Shown: positions 9,730 to 18,874, numbered from the stretch's first letter. The stretch: DNA of 24,679 bases from JBMOJK01 sp049315825 (GCA_049315825.1 JBMOJK010000016.1:1-24679), one strand, 5' to 3'. The notes: generated from the letters alone by a model not told the origin. Made by a program: numbers and translations.

Positions 9730-10356
9730 TTATTTGTTCTTGATGATCTTGTCGATGAGTCAGTAGGCAAGTGCATCTTCCGGATACATATAGTTATCTC
9801 GGTCACAATCCTTTTCAACCTGTTTGATGTCCTTTCCTGTATGTTTAGCGAGGATTCCGTAGAGTACCTGACCGGTTTTTATGATATTTTCGGCAACGAT
9901 CTTGATATCTGCAGCCTGTCCTTCTGCGCCACCGAGTGGCTGATGGATCATGATCTCAGAGTTCGGGAGAGAATAACGCTTTCCCTTCGTGCCACCCGCA
10001 AGGATGATCGCACCCATAGATGCAGCAAGTCCAATACACACCGTGATAACATCACACTTGATGTATTGCATCGTGTCATAGATCGCAAGACCCGCCGTAA
10101 CATGCCCTCCAGGAGAGTTTACATAGAGTGTAATCGGAGCTTTTGGGTCTTGTTTCTCGAGGAAGAGGAGCTGCGCAATAACTGTGTTTGCAACAGCCGA
10201 ATCAATCGCATCACCGAGGAAGATAATACGATCTTCGAGAAGTCGTGAATAAATATCGTACACGCGCTCACCAGAAGGAGTCTTGTCGATAACTGTTGGG
10301 ATGAGAGTATCCGTGAGGATTTTCTTTTTCTTGCTTACGAGGGGTGTTCGAGTCAT
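9730..10356 (-). CDS. clpP: ATP-dependent Clp protease proteolytic subunit
   Basis: The 14-mer serine peptidase barrel that degrades unfolded proteins fed by Clp ATPases. 208 aa with the full catalytic triad: Ser113 in AASMGA, His138 in IMIHQP and Asp187 in DCDRDNYM, at the same spacing as E. coli Ser97/His122/Asp171. The signatures YVNSPGGHVTAGLAIYDTM and GTKGKRYSLPNSEIMIHQP are intact. The codon at 9760-9762 is UGA and encodes the conserved Gly of YGLID; under the standard code the C-terminal strand would be lost. Start ATG at 10356 is one base after the stop of the pilin gene upstream, so the two are probably co-transcribed. Stop TAA. No Clp ATPase gene is in the window. Confidence 0.96.
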
Positions 10357-10357
10357 A

Positions 10358-11128
10358 TTAGAATCCGTTAATTGGGAATGGGGTATTGGCTGTATCGTTG
10401 TTCTTGAGGTTGGCAGTTGCACCTCCTGGTCCAATGAGTGAAACTGGACAATTTCCATTACATCCGCTGAATTTGTCATCAAAGTCACCGCTGATTTTGG
10501 TGATTGGTCCTTTCTGGTCATCGAGGATTGTCCCTGCTAGATTGAAAGCAGTTGCAGTCATCCCTCCAGCATTCCATGAAGCTGGAGCAGCACTCTTTGC
10601 GTATACGGCGTACACATATCGACCCAGACCATAATCTGCAAATGTCTGACTTCCGCCTACCTTAATATCCTTCAGAGCTGGATCGAGGAGATCTTGTGAG
10701 AGCTTTTCCTTTGGAAGTACACTTGGGTCTATAACTCCCTTTGCACCAATCTGGTTCGTGGAAGTAAGTGTATCCATAACCTGTCCACCTCCGACTGAAG
10801 CTGTAGTAGTTACAGCCGTGATTGCCTCGCCACTCTTTGTAACGGTGATCCCGTTCTTGATAGATGCAGTAGTTGTGCTGTTGTATCCCCAAAGATTGGT
10901 AGTAGCGTTATAGAGCGCTGGCAGAGGAACGTACCCTTTGTCCTGTCGGAATGACTGGAGTGCAAGCTCTATTGAGGCGAGGTCACTGATTCGTTTTGAG
11001 TTCTTTGCCTTGTCCGTAGCTCCAGAGAAGCTCGTATATGCAACTGTAGAAATGATTGCAAGAATAGTAATAACCACGAGCAATTCAACAAGTGAAAACC
11101 CGCGTAAGGAGCGAATGTATGACATCAT
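10358..11128 (-). CDS. Type IV pilin-like protein 1
   Basis: A 256-aa prepilin with a short positive leader and a class III cleavage site: RSLRG then FSLVELLVVITILAIIS, with the conserved Glu at position 5 of the mature protein and a hydrophobic helix used for assembly into the pilus and membrane. The soluble part (about 210 aa) contains NSKRISDLASIELALQSFRQ, typical of the alpha-1 helix, and a C-terminal region with a Cys pair (GCNGNCP). This pilin is unlike the two tandem paralogues beyond its N-terminus. No UGA codons. Two ATGs (11128, 11125) are adjacent. The stop is one base from the clpP ATG. Probably a minor pilin or pseudopilin. Confidence 0.9.
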   Translation of the reverse strand: MMSYIRSLRGFSLVELLVVITILAIISTVAYTSFSGATDKAKNSKRISDLASIELALQSFRQDKGYVPLPALYNATTNLWGYNSTTTASIKNGITVTKSGEAITAVTTTASVGGGQVMDTLTSTNQIGAKGVIDPSVLPKEKLSQDLLDPALKDIKVGGSQTFADYGLGRYVYAVYAKSAAPASWNAGGMTATAFNLAGTILDDQKGPITKISGDFDDKFSGCNGNCPVSLIGPGGATANLKNNDTANTPFPINGF

Positions 11129-11154
11129 CTGTGAGGAATGAATAAACGTCCCCT

Positions 11155-11182
11155 AGTTTAAGGGATTCCTCAGGGAAATCAA
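11155..11182 (-). promoter_or_regulatory. Candidate sigma-70 promoter for pilin 1-clpP
   Basis: On the minus strand, TTGATT (11177-11182) and TAAACT (11155-11160) are separated by 16 nt. They lie just downstream of the terminator that ends pilin 2 and about 27 nt before the pilin 1 ATG. The placement is sensible but the match is only moderate. An 8-nt inverted repeat (11132-11139 with 11165-11172) overlaps the -10 to -35 spacer and could be an operator. Confidence 0.35.
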
Positions 11183-11190
11183 ATACAGCA

Positions 11191-11218
11191 AAAAAAATCC
11201 CCGTGAGGGGATTTTTTT
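11191..11218 (-). terminator. Intrinsic terminator after pilin 2
   Basis: A perfect 12-bp stem (AAAAAAATCCCC with GGGGATTTTTTT) and a 4-nt loop. On the minus strand it lies 15 nt past the pilin 2 stop, and the 3' arm itself supplies the U-run. It is symmetrical, so it could also stop plus-strand transcription. Confidence 0.85.
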
Positions 11219-11233
11219 ATCGTATTTTCTGCT

Positions 11234-12046
11234 TTAATATGGAAGATCTCCAGCACCATCGACAACGATAGTTGAACCAGTTGCTGAGGTGGCAATCAGT
11301 CCTGCGGGCTCATCACGTCCTGCAACAACATTACCGAGTCGAATACCAGTGAGCGTTCAAGCAGTAAGGTTGCTTGTGAGAATCAATGTTCTGCTGTCGC
11401 GAGATACTTTTGATACGAGATATGGTGCATTGGTCGTAAGACCAATTGACCAGATAGTGTCACCCTCCTTGATCTTATTGATAGAATCAGCAGGGAGATT
11501 GGAAAGTACAGGAGATGAAGACGAGCCACTTGCAGAAATAATCTCTGAAGTACGTCAGTTATAGTTTCCAACTACCTTTGCAACTCAGTTTGCAAAAGAA
11601 CCCGATGGTTCCATCCTTGCAGCTATCTGAAACACCCCACCATTCTTTGTGTTTACCCCAAGGCGGTATTCTCCGCCAGCTGGATCTGTAAAAGTTGATG
11701 ACAAGAAATTGGATGCACTAATTCCAAGTGCTGTATAGTTCGGGACTCCTGCATCATAGTCTGTACCGTAAATCACTCAAGTACCAGCAAGGAAATTTGT
11801 TGCTGCGAATCGAGCATTCACAGCTGTGCTACTTACGGTTGTTATGAGAGATATTCCTTCGGTAGTTTTTGACGAGACGAGTGTCGAGAGTGTTCGTAAA
11901 TCTGCTATACGTTTCGAGTCACGACTCTGACCAGAGTATCCCTGAAGCGAGAGGAATCCAATAGTACCGAGAATTGCGAGGATCGTGATAACTACGATAA
12001 GCTCGACGAGGGTGAAACCCTGATGAGAACGGTATTTGGTTTGCAT
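11234..12046 (-). CDS. Type IV pilin-like protein 2 (paralogue of pilin 3)
   Basis: A 270-aa prepilin: leader MQTKYRSHQG, then FTLVELIVVITILAILGTIG with Glu5. It aligns along its length with the pilin encoded just upstream: SLQGYSGQSRDSKR, TALGISASNF, GVFQIAARMEPSG, and the shared ending of a Gly-rich loop plus LPY. Four UGAs (11777, 11585, 11555, 11357) are read as Gly. The one at 11585 (FAN-G-VAKVVGNY) lines up with an ordinary GGT in the paralogue (NAS-G-VARVTGNY). Start ATG at 12046, only 26 nt after the preceding terminator; stop TAA, followed by its own terminator. Under the standard code the gene would be cut after 89 residues. Likely a minor pilin. Confidence 0.9.
11949..12021. repeat. 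73-nt direct repeat, copy in pilin 2
   Basis: Identical over 73 nt to 12826-12898 in pilin 3. It codes for the conserved N-terminal pilin helix from the FTLVE region through SLQGYS. The identity includes third codon positions, so it reflects recent duplication or gene conversion and not only protein constraint. Confidence 0.9.
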
Positions 12047-12072
12047 GTATGATATATTCGACGAATAAAATA

Positions 12073-12104
12073 AAACCAGGTTTCGATTTCTCGAAACCTG
12101 GTTT
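12073..12104 (-). terminator. Intrinsic terminator after pilin 3
   Basis: A perfect 14-bp stem (12073-12086 with 12091-12104) closed by a 4-nt loop that is GAAA on the minus-strand transcript, a stable GNRA tetraloop. It is followed by a U-rich run (TTTTATTTTATT counting from the stem end). It lies about 42 nt after the pilin 3 stop and 26 nt before the pilin 2 ATG. Confidence 0.85.
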
Positions 12105-12146
12105 TTGAGCTACGAGAAACCATCTGAATATCTCGTAAGTCTGCAA

Positions 12147-12938
12147 CTAGTAAGGAAGGTTTGATCCACCGTCAGTAACTGGAGTTCCGAGTGTTCCAGA
12201 TGTACCGATAAGACCAGTAGTTTCATTTGCAGCAAGAGCAACGTTAGTAACTGCGGCTCCAGCAGTAGCAGTGTCTACAACAATAGATCGTCCATCGCCA
12301 CCAACAGAGACAATTTTTACTGTTGTTGTAGTTGGACCTGTAAGTGTTACAGTATCACCCTTCTTAAAGAGACCAACTACAGCTGTGCTAAGATTTGTAA
12401 TGCTTGTAGATCCAACTGAGCCTGATGCTGTAGATGTTGGTGCAGTAGTACGTGCTACGTAGTTACCTGTTACGCGTGCAACACCACTTGCATTAGCTCC
12501 TGATGGCTCCATTTTTGCAGCAACCTGAAACACTCCATTATCCTTAATAGAAGCTCCTACGCGGTAGTCAGAACCGAGTGGATCTTTAAAGTTTGAAGCA
12601 TTAAGACCAAGAACTGTGAAGTTTGGACTTCCTGCTTCGTAATCAACACCACCTGATGCTGTAGCTCCTGCAATATTTGCGCTCGTTACGCGTGCATCAG
12701 GCGTGTTTGTTGCAACTGCAATAAGTGCAATCCCTTCAGTTGACTTCGTTGTAATAGCAGTAGAGAGAGATCGAAGATCTGCTGTACGCTTAGAGTCACG
12801 GCTCTGACCAGAATACCCCTGAAGTGAGAGGAATCCAATAGTACCGAGAATTGCGAGGATCGTGATAACTACGATAAGCTCGACGAGGGTGAAACCCTTA
12901 TTAGATGAGGCAGAAGCCTGTGTTGTTTGTGAAACCAT
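12147..12938 (-). CDS. Type IV pilin-like protein 3, candidate major pilin
   Basis: A 263-aa prepilin: leader MVSQTTQASASSNKG, then FTLVELIVVITILAILGTIG with Glu5 and a long hydrophobic helix. The soluble domain is rich in Thr, Ala, Ser and Gly and ends GGSNLPY. It is first in the leftward set, has its own upstream control region and strong terminator, and contains no UGA codon although its close paralogue uses four. Those points make it the best candidate for the abundant subunit, which is inference. Start ATG at 12938, stop TAG. Secretion needs a prepilin peptidase, which is not in this window. Assembly would use PilB, PilC and PilT encoded divergently. Confidence 0.92.
   Translation of the reverse strand: MVSQTTQASASSNKGFTLVELIVVITILAILGTIGFLSLQGYSGQSRDSKRTADLRSLSTAITTKSTEGIALIAVATNTPDARVTSANIAGATASGGVDYEAGSPNFTVLGLNASNFKDPLGSDYRVGASIKDNGVFQVAAKMEPSGANASGVARVTGNYVARTTAPTSTASGSVGSTSITNLSTAVVGLFKKGDTVTLTGPTTTTVKIVSVGGDGRSIVVDTATAGAAVTNVALAANETTGLIGTSGTLGTPVTDGGSNLPY
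12826..12898. repeat. 73-nt direct repeat, copy in pilin 3
   Basis: Identical partner of 11949-12021 in pilin 2, in the same orientation and 877 nt away. Flanking sequence remains similar but diverges at scattered positions. Confidence 0.9.
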
Positions 12939-13317
12939 AAAATATGGTAAGAGAAGTAGGAGTGTCGTAATTGCTTACGAACATTTGCATCAAAACACAA
13001 TCTCTGTAGGTTGTCAAACTTTGATTTAAACTTTAAACGAACCTACTCGGACTCGTGTCGTATGAAATGATAGATTATTTCTAAAAAAGTAAAATTCATT
13101 TATTTTTAAATTCGGGAATTCTTTACTGAACAATACAAATCTAACTTGTAAGCTTTATTTGAAGCTTAAAACATCGAAATTATTGGGTTTTTTGGTTTTT
13201 TGGATATATATACACCTTAACAAAGGCATTGTAGAGCTATAAATACATGTGCAGAATTTGCTCATAAATTGATAGTGTACTATAGTGTTACTGTGTAGAT
13301 CGTAATGTCAGTGGAAT
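12939..13317. other. AT-rich divergent intergenic region between pilin and pilB operons
   Basis: 379 nt with no convincing gene. It must hold promoters in both directions. On the plus side TTAACA (13217-13222) and TATAAA (13238-13243) are spaced 15 nt apart, and TTGATA at about 13269 is another weak -35 choice; neither is strong. On the minus side a better promoter is listed separately. A 7-nt inverted repeat (13006-13012 with 13040-13046) overlaps the minus-strand -35 and could bind a regulator. A T/G-rich tract lies at 13184-13203. A short frame from ATG 13305 overlaps the pilB start and is discussed under findings. Confidence 0.6.
12989..13017 (-). promoter_or_regulatory. Candidate sigma-70 promoter for pilin 3
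   Basis: On the minus strand a consensus TTGACA (13012-13017) is followed after 17 nt by TTTGAT (12989-12994), about 50 nt before the pilin 3 ATG. The -35 is perfect and the spacing ideal; the -10 is weak. One arm of the 13006-13012/13040-13046 inverted repeat touches the -35. Confidence 0.4.
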
Positions 13318-14553
13318 TTGCTACAAAAAATACCATCCCAAAAGGATTTTCTAGAGCGAACAGTCAGTACGGACCTTGGTGACATCATTGCATATACAAA
13401 TAGCCTTTTTGACTATGCTCTCGAAATGAAGTCTTCGGATATTCATATCGAGCCTGCAAAAGATTTCGTCATCATACGCTTCCGCGCAAGTGGGGAGTTT
13501 ATTTTTGTAGACAAAATTTCACACGAAGAATACGCGAAGCTCATCTCACGTCTCAAGATCCTCGCAAATCTCCGCATCGACGAAAAGTACAGGCCACAGG
13601 ATGGGAAGATCGCATACCATTCAGAACGCTGGAACGAAGGGATTGATGTACGTGTGAGTATTTTGCCGCTCGTAGAAGGGGAGAAGGCGGTTATGCGTAT
13701 CTTGCGCCAGGACACCTCACTGCTCTCGCTCGATAAACTCGACTTTCTCGATGTAAATCTTGAGAAGATCAAGAAGAGTCTTGCGAGTCGATATGGTATC
13801 ATCCTCGTTGCAGGTCCGACTGGTTCGGGTAAGTCAACGACGCTCTTCTCGATGCTTAAGTCGTTCAATCCGCTCGAATACAATATCTCAACACTCGAAG
13901 ATCCGGTTGAATACAATATTCCATTCATCAATCAGAGTCAGGTAAAGCCTTCGATCGGATTCGACTTTGCAGCAGGACTTCGATCACTCGTGCGTCAAGA
14001 CCCGGATATCATCATGGTCGGGGAAATCCGAGATAAGGAAACTGCTATGCTTGCGATCGAAGCAGCTCTAACGGGTCATCTTGTTCTCTCTACTATCCAT
14101 ACGAATTCTGCCGCTGGTACAATCCAGCGTCTGATCAATATGGGTATTGAACCGTTTCTCGTCTCTTCTGCGGTCAAGATGGTAATCTCACAGCGACTCG
14201 TGAAGCGTCTTTGTCCTGATTGTAGCACCGCTCATCATATAGATGACGTGAGTACAAAGGAGCGCATCATTGAAGAATTAAGCGGGGTAGTCGATGAGAG
14301 TGTAGAAGAACTCGAATTTCATCGTCCAAAAGGATGCGAAAAATGTGATCATACCGGATATATTGGACGACTCGGAGTGCACGAGGTGCTCAATATGCAC
14401 GAAGAACTCAATCCACTCATACTCAATAAAGCATCCGTCCAGGATATTGAACGAAAGGCCAGAGAGCTCGGTATGATCAGTATTGTACAGGACGCGCTTA
14501 TTAAGTCTGTCACAGGAAAAACGTCGATCGAAGAGGCACTTCAGCTGACTTAA
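13318..14553 (+). CDS. pilB: Type IV pilus assembly ATPase PilB/GspE family
   Basis: The hexameric motor that powers pilus extension at the inner face of the membrane. 411 aa. Motifs: Walker A GPTGSGKST (166-174), DPVEY (Asp box region), Walker B with MVGEIRD (233-239), the His box STIHTNSAAGTIQRL, and the zinc-binding Cys pairs CPDC (299, 302) and CEKC (340, 343) typical of extension ATPases. It lacks the N-terminal MshEN/GspE-N domain of full-length PilB. The start is TTG at 13318 because an in-frame TAA lies at 13303 and the next ATG would cut into KSSDIHIEP. No UGA codons. Stop TAA, 5 nt before the phosphatase gene. First gene of the motor operon. Confidence 0.95.
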   Translation: MLQKIPSQKDFLERTVSTDLGDIIAYTNSLFDYALEMKSSDIHIEPAKDFVIIRFRASGEFIFVDKISHEEYAKLISRLKILANLRIDEKYRPQDGKIAYHSERWNEGIDVRVSILPLVEGEKAVMRILRQDTSLLSLDKLDFLDVNLEKIKKSLASRYGIILVAGPTGSGKSTTLFSMLKSFNPLEYNISTLEDPVEYNIPFINQSQVKPSIGFDFAAGLRSLVRQDPDIIMVGEIRDKETAMLAIEAALTGHLVLSTIHTNSAAGTIQRLINMGIEPFLVSSAVKMVISQRLVKRLCPDCSTAHHIDDVSTKERIIEELSGVVDESVEELEFHRPKGCEKCDHTGYIGRLGVHEVLNMHEELNPLILNKASVQDIERKARELGMISIVQDALIKSVTGKTSIEEALQLT

Positions 14554-14558
14554 TCAAA

Positions 14559-16532
14559 ATGATCAAGGAAATTTTTCATACTTTCTTCAAAATGCATTCG
14601 TCACCAGCTGACAAGGTGACGGATTTTTCGGATGCATATGATTGGATCGTTACATATCAGAAGTCTGAAGAGTACGACAATGCCATCATGGCAGCACGAG
14701 AGCTTCTTCTCAAAATTAAAACGGGTATCACATACTTCAATAGTGCAGAGCGCAAGATCGCCGTCCTTGCTGCATCCAATATCCCTAGCATCTCAAAGAC
14801 CGCTCAGTGAAAAGCAAAAGTTATCGAACGCCAGCTTAAAAATCTCTATAAGTGGGAGAATCAACTCCGAAAACTCATCGAAAAATGTGAGGTGCTCAAG
14901 GCAAAGAAGATTGAAAAAGATACAGAAAACCAAATAAATGCAGCGATAAAATCTGAGATCAAAGTGATCAACGAGGCTATTAAAAAGAATGAAATTGCAC
15001 AAGCCTTGCATATTGCTAAAAAGCTTGCGTCAGTTCATTTTAATTCGAAAATTGCCACTGATACGCTTATCCGTGTTCAGAGTCTACACGACAAAAGACT
15101 CAGCACAAAGGCCATCGACGATGAAACACTCAAAAAGAGATTCGACAGATTTTTTCGCGAAGCTGGGATAAAAAATGCAGCCGTCGAGTCTCTCAAGACC
15201 GAGACATCAAAATATGGCTTCAAAGAAAAGTTTGCACAACTTTTCTCTAAAATCAGCAAAAAGCAAGCTGAGCATAAAGAGTACATCAAACGACAGAAGG
15301 CTCTCAGAACTATCGAACAACTCCTGCTGGAATCAGGATCAATCAGCAAAATAACAGATGCACAAGGGAATGATGAACTATTTTCCGAGATGACGAGTGG
15401 TCTGAGTAAGGATATTAGCAATTTCAAAATTGATGGATACGACTTCTTTGGGAAAATCCTAGGGAAGGACAAGATCGTAGGTGATACCTTTGGGTTTTAT
15501 CAGGACTGAAATCGTACGGTGTTCTATTTCGGAGATGCAACGGGACACGGAGTTCAGGCTGGATTCACGGTTTCATTGCTTTCAAAGATATTTTTCGAAC
15601 AGACCAAAAAGATAAAGAACTTCCTCGAGCTTTTCCGAGCGATCAATAACGAACTTAAAGAAAAACTCAAAGGTCGAGTATTTGTCACTGGAGTTTGTTT
15701 TGAGCATGATTCAAAGTCAGGAAAACTTAACTTCATCGGTGCTGGACACGATCCGATGTATTTGTACCACAAGAATACCTGAGAAGTTGAGAAAGTAATC
15801 CCGGGCGGTCTTGCACTTGGGGTTCGCAGCATCAATAATGTAAGCTCGATCAAGCTTCGAGAATTTATGCTTGAAGATGGCGATATTCTCATCGGATATA
15901 CCGATGGTATCATCGAGGCCCGCAATGCGCGAAATGAGCTCTATGGACTGAGTCGTCTCGAAGCTGTAATTCGCAACAAAGCTCCCGAATCCAAGGGGGA
16001 TGCCGCAGTACTCTACGAACTTATTATGAAGAATGTGCGAGAATTCATGGGGGAGAATGTATTTCTCGATGATGTCTCGATGTTCATGTTCAAACGCGAT
16101 ACCTCGAAGGATCTTATCACTGAAAAACACGAACTCGATCAACTCTTGAGTGAGCTCGATACCACTCAGCATGCCATCAAAATCGACTATCGTGGAAAAA
16201 CTCGTGCGGAAGTCCTTGAGGCTATGCGAATCGAGAAACATAAGTCGGAACTCAAAGCCCGACTTGCGAATCTTGAGCAACTCTACAAGATCGGTGAATA
16301 CGCTCGACTCAAGCAGGATATCACTATTTGTTACAAGCAAGGATTTGTTCATGAACGCATGAAGTTCTTCCTCGAAAAAATCATGAAAAATGAAGACAAA
16401 GGAAAGCTCATGAAGCTCGAAGATCGAATTCAGAAAAAGTACGATCTCCTCCAGGAGCTCTACGATAAAGGTGAATACGCTATCGTTATTCGAGAAGCTA
16501 TCGACGTCCTCTATAAGAATGGTAATATCTAG
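14559..16532 (+). CDS. SpoIIE/PPM-type serine/threonine phosphatase with helical flanks, in pilus operon
   Basis: 657 aa. Residues about 1-280 are helical and charged, opening with a TPR-like stretch (YDNAIMAARELLLKI). Residues about 285-510 form a PP2C-like SpoIIE phosphatase: FKIDGYDFFGK, FGDATGHGVQAG (about 325, metal-binding Asp), GAGHDPMYLY, IGYTDGIIEARN (about 446) and FLDDVSMFMF (about 504, metal-binding Asp). The last 150 residues are helical again with TPR-like units (LYKIGEYARLKQDI, LYDKGEYAIVIREAIDV). Three UGAs (14808, 15507, 15780) read as Gly are required; the second gives QDGNRTVFYFGDATGHG. It lies between pilB and pilC with 5-nt and 2-nt gaps, so control of pilus assembly is the natural inference. 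No transmembrane segment is seen. Stop TAG. Confidence 0.88.
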
Positions 16533-16534
16533 CT

Positions 16535-17770
16535 ATGTTTTTTCAGAGCAAACCAAAATTCATACGAGACAACGGAACTTTTGATAACACAAAGTTCCGC
16601 GAGCTTTTGAATAAAGCGCGTGCCGCAGCATCTACTACAAGAAAATGAGGAAAGGTAACTGTTAAAAAATCCAGCACTCAAATCCTCATCGGTGGAATCA
16701 GCGACAAGGAGATCTGGGAATTCATGAATAAGCTTGCGAATTTCCTCTCGTCAGGTATCGATCTCAAGACTGCATTTTCCATCGTTCAAAAACAGATCAA
16801 GAATCCAAAACTTCAAAACATCGTTGCAGATATACGGTCTAACCTCGATCACGGACTCTCGATCTCTGATACGATGAAGCAGTATTCGAAGTACTTTGAT
16901 CCACTTATTATAGCACTTATTGAGGTAGGGGAGAAGACTGGTACACTGCCGCGCGTTGTATCTGAGCTTGAGGCTACACTGCTCGAAAATATCGAGATTA
17001 AGTCAAAGATTAAGGGGGCGATGATCTACCCGATCATCCTCTTTACACTCTCGATCTCGATGGTTGTCTTCATGCTTGTGTTCATCCTCCCGAAGATTAC
17101 AGAGTCCTTCAAGAAGACGGGGGTTGAAGTTCCAGGGCTCACGCAGTTCATGATCAATATATCGGACTTCATCATTGGGAACTATCTCGTGCTCGGATGA
17201 GGGATTATCATCGCAGCTATATCATTCATCCTGTTCAAGCGAACGTATATCTGACAGATAGTGATCGGACATATCTCACTGCGAATCCCGGTATTTGGAT
17301 TTATCACGAAGCAGATGAATATTATCCTGTTCATCAATGCTCTTCATCTCCTGCTCGACTCCGGAGTACTCATGCTCGAAGCACTCGAAACCTCCGCAAA
17401 TGTGGTGCCAAACCTGCACTTCAAGAAGGATATCATCCGCATCAAGAACGAAGTCGAAACCGGGATTAAGCTCTCCGTGGCTATGGGTCTCTCGACCGAA
17501 TCCCGTAAAGATACCGCTACATTCCACAATCCATTCTTTCCAGAAGACCTCGTTCATATGGTCAATGTCGGAGAAGAAACCGGAACAATCGGATCAAGTA
17601 TGTTCAAAGTCTGACAAAATTATCAGAAAATCCTGCGAAGATATATTTCCAATATCATGACCGCACTCGAACCCCTCATCATCGTATTCGTCGGATTCAT
17701 GGTTGGTACGATCGTCCTCGCAATCATGCTTCCGTTCTTCAATCTCGGTAAAGTCGCAAAAAAACTCTAA
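16535..17770 (+). CDS. pilC: Type IV pilus inner-membrane platform protein PilC/GspF family
   Basis: The polytopic platform on which PilB and PilT act. 411 aa with two T2SSF repeats: the first around LANFLSSGIDLKTAFSIV with FDPLIIALIEVGEKTGTLP, the second around INALHLLLDSGVLMLEAL with FPEDLVHMVNVGEETGTI. Membrane helices are at IYPIILFTLSISMVVFMLVF, GGGIIIAAISFILF and LIIVFVGFMVGTIVLAIMLP. Four UGAs (16646, 17198, 17252, about 17612) are read as Gly; under the standard code it would appear as three fragments. Start ATG at 16535, two bases after the phosphatase stop; stop TAA, 12 nt before pilT. Confidence 0.95.
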
Positions 17771-17782
17771 CAAAACCAGTAT

Positions 17783-18871
17783 ATGATGGAAAATACTCTC
17801 ATCCCAGACTACGGGCTTCGTGATGCACTTCTTGGAGTGATTACTGACAACAAGTGATCGGATTTTTACTATACCGTTGGGACGTATCCTGCAGTTAAGA
17901 TCTCGGGTGAAATTATCCTCATTGATGAGGAAATGGAGATCATCACTGCGGAAGATGCCGAGAAATTTGCTCGGTCACTCGTCACAAAAGAACAACACGA
18001 TCAACTCCTACGAACGAAGAATCTTGATTTCTCGTTCATGTTTCAGGAATTCCGGTTCCGAGGAAATATCTCGTTTCAGATGGGGTGTTATATGGTGGTG
18101 CTTCGTTTGCTTTCTCAGACTATCCCGAGTCTCCAGGATCTCAAACTTCCCTTCATCTACGAAGAAATCACCCGTGTTGGACAGGGGCTAGTACTCGTAA
18201 CTGGGCCAACCGGTTCTGGTAAGTCAACAACACTAGCTGCAATGATCAATGAAATCAACGCAACACAGGCAAAGCACATAATCACGATCGAAGATCCAGT
18301 AGAATACATCCATGCACATAAAAAGTCTATCGTAGAACAGAAAGAGATTGGTCGCGACGTGCCTGACTACTGAACTGCGCTTATTGGAGCAATGCGTCAG
18401 AATCCCCAGGTCATTCTTTTTGGAGAAATGCGAAATACTGTCGAAATCGAAATGGCCCTCAAGCTCGCCGAGACGGGACACCTCGTATTCTCTACGCTCC
18501 ATACACGTAGTGCCTATCAGACCGTTTCTCGTATAATTGATGCATTTCCAGCTGATCAACAGAATCAGATACGCCTTCAGCTTGCGGATACGCTCATCGG
18601 AGTATTCTCACAACGCCTTCTCAAGAAATCCGATGGCTCTGGGATGCGCCTCGCTAAGGAAATCCTCACTAAGAATACTGCGATCTCCAATCTCATCCGA
18701 GAAAATCAGCTCCATCAGATTCCATCTGTTATGCAGACCTCAAAACGAGAAGGGATGCAGATCATTGAGCAAGACATTATCGACTTTATTCACGAGGGTG
18801 ATATTACGATTGATGAAGGATTGAAGTACGCAAATAATCCAAAATACATCAAAGATAACATTAACGCATAA
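17783..18871 (+). CDS. pilT: Type IV pilus retraction ATPase PilT family
   Basis: A 362-aa motor that depolymerises pili for twitching and pulling. Motifs: N-terminal GSDFYYTVGTYPAVKISGE (its first Gly is UGA), Walker A GPTGSGKST (141-149), IEDPVEY, the His box FSTLHTRSAYQTVSRIID, and the PilT-specific SQRLL and HQIPSVMQTSKREGMQ. The Walker B region reads NPQVILFGEMRN (Glu215), where PilT usually has DPDVILVGEMRD; the Glu is kept but two acidic residues are not. Two UGAs are read as Gly (in DNK-G-SDF and 18371-18373 in PDY-G-TAL). ATG at 17783 or 17786 are both possible. Stop TAA, 3 nt before the next gene. Confidence 0.93.
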
Positions 18872-18874
18872 ACC

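Noticed and set aside
9650..9730. T-box riboswitch upstream of tyrS
   Set aside because: The leader is only about 80 nt, no T-box sequence or specifier stem can be found; only a simple hairpin is present.
15717..16352. Long minus-strand open frame opposite the phosphatase gene
   Set aside because: Antisense shadow of the PPM and C-terminal helical region; no motif or start context supports it.
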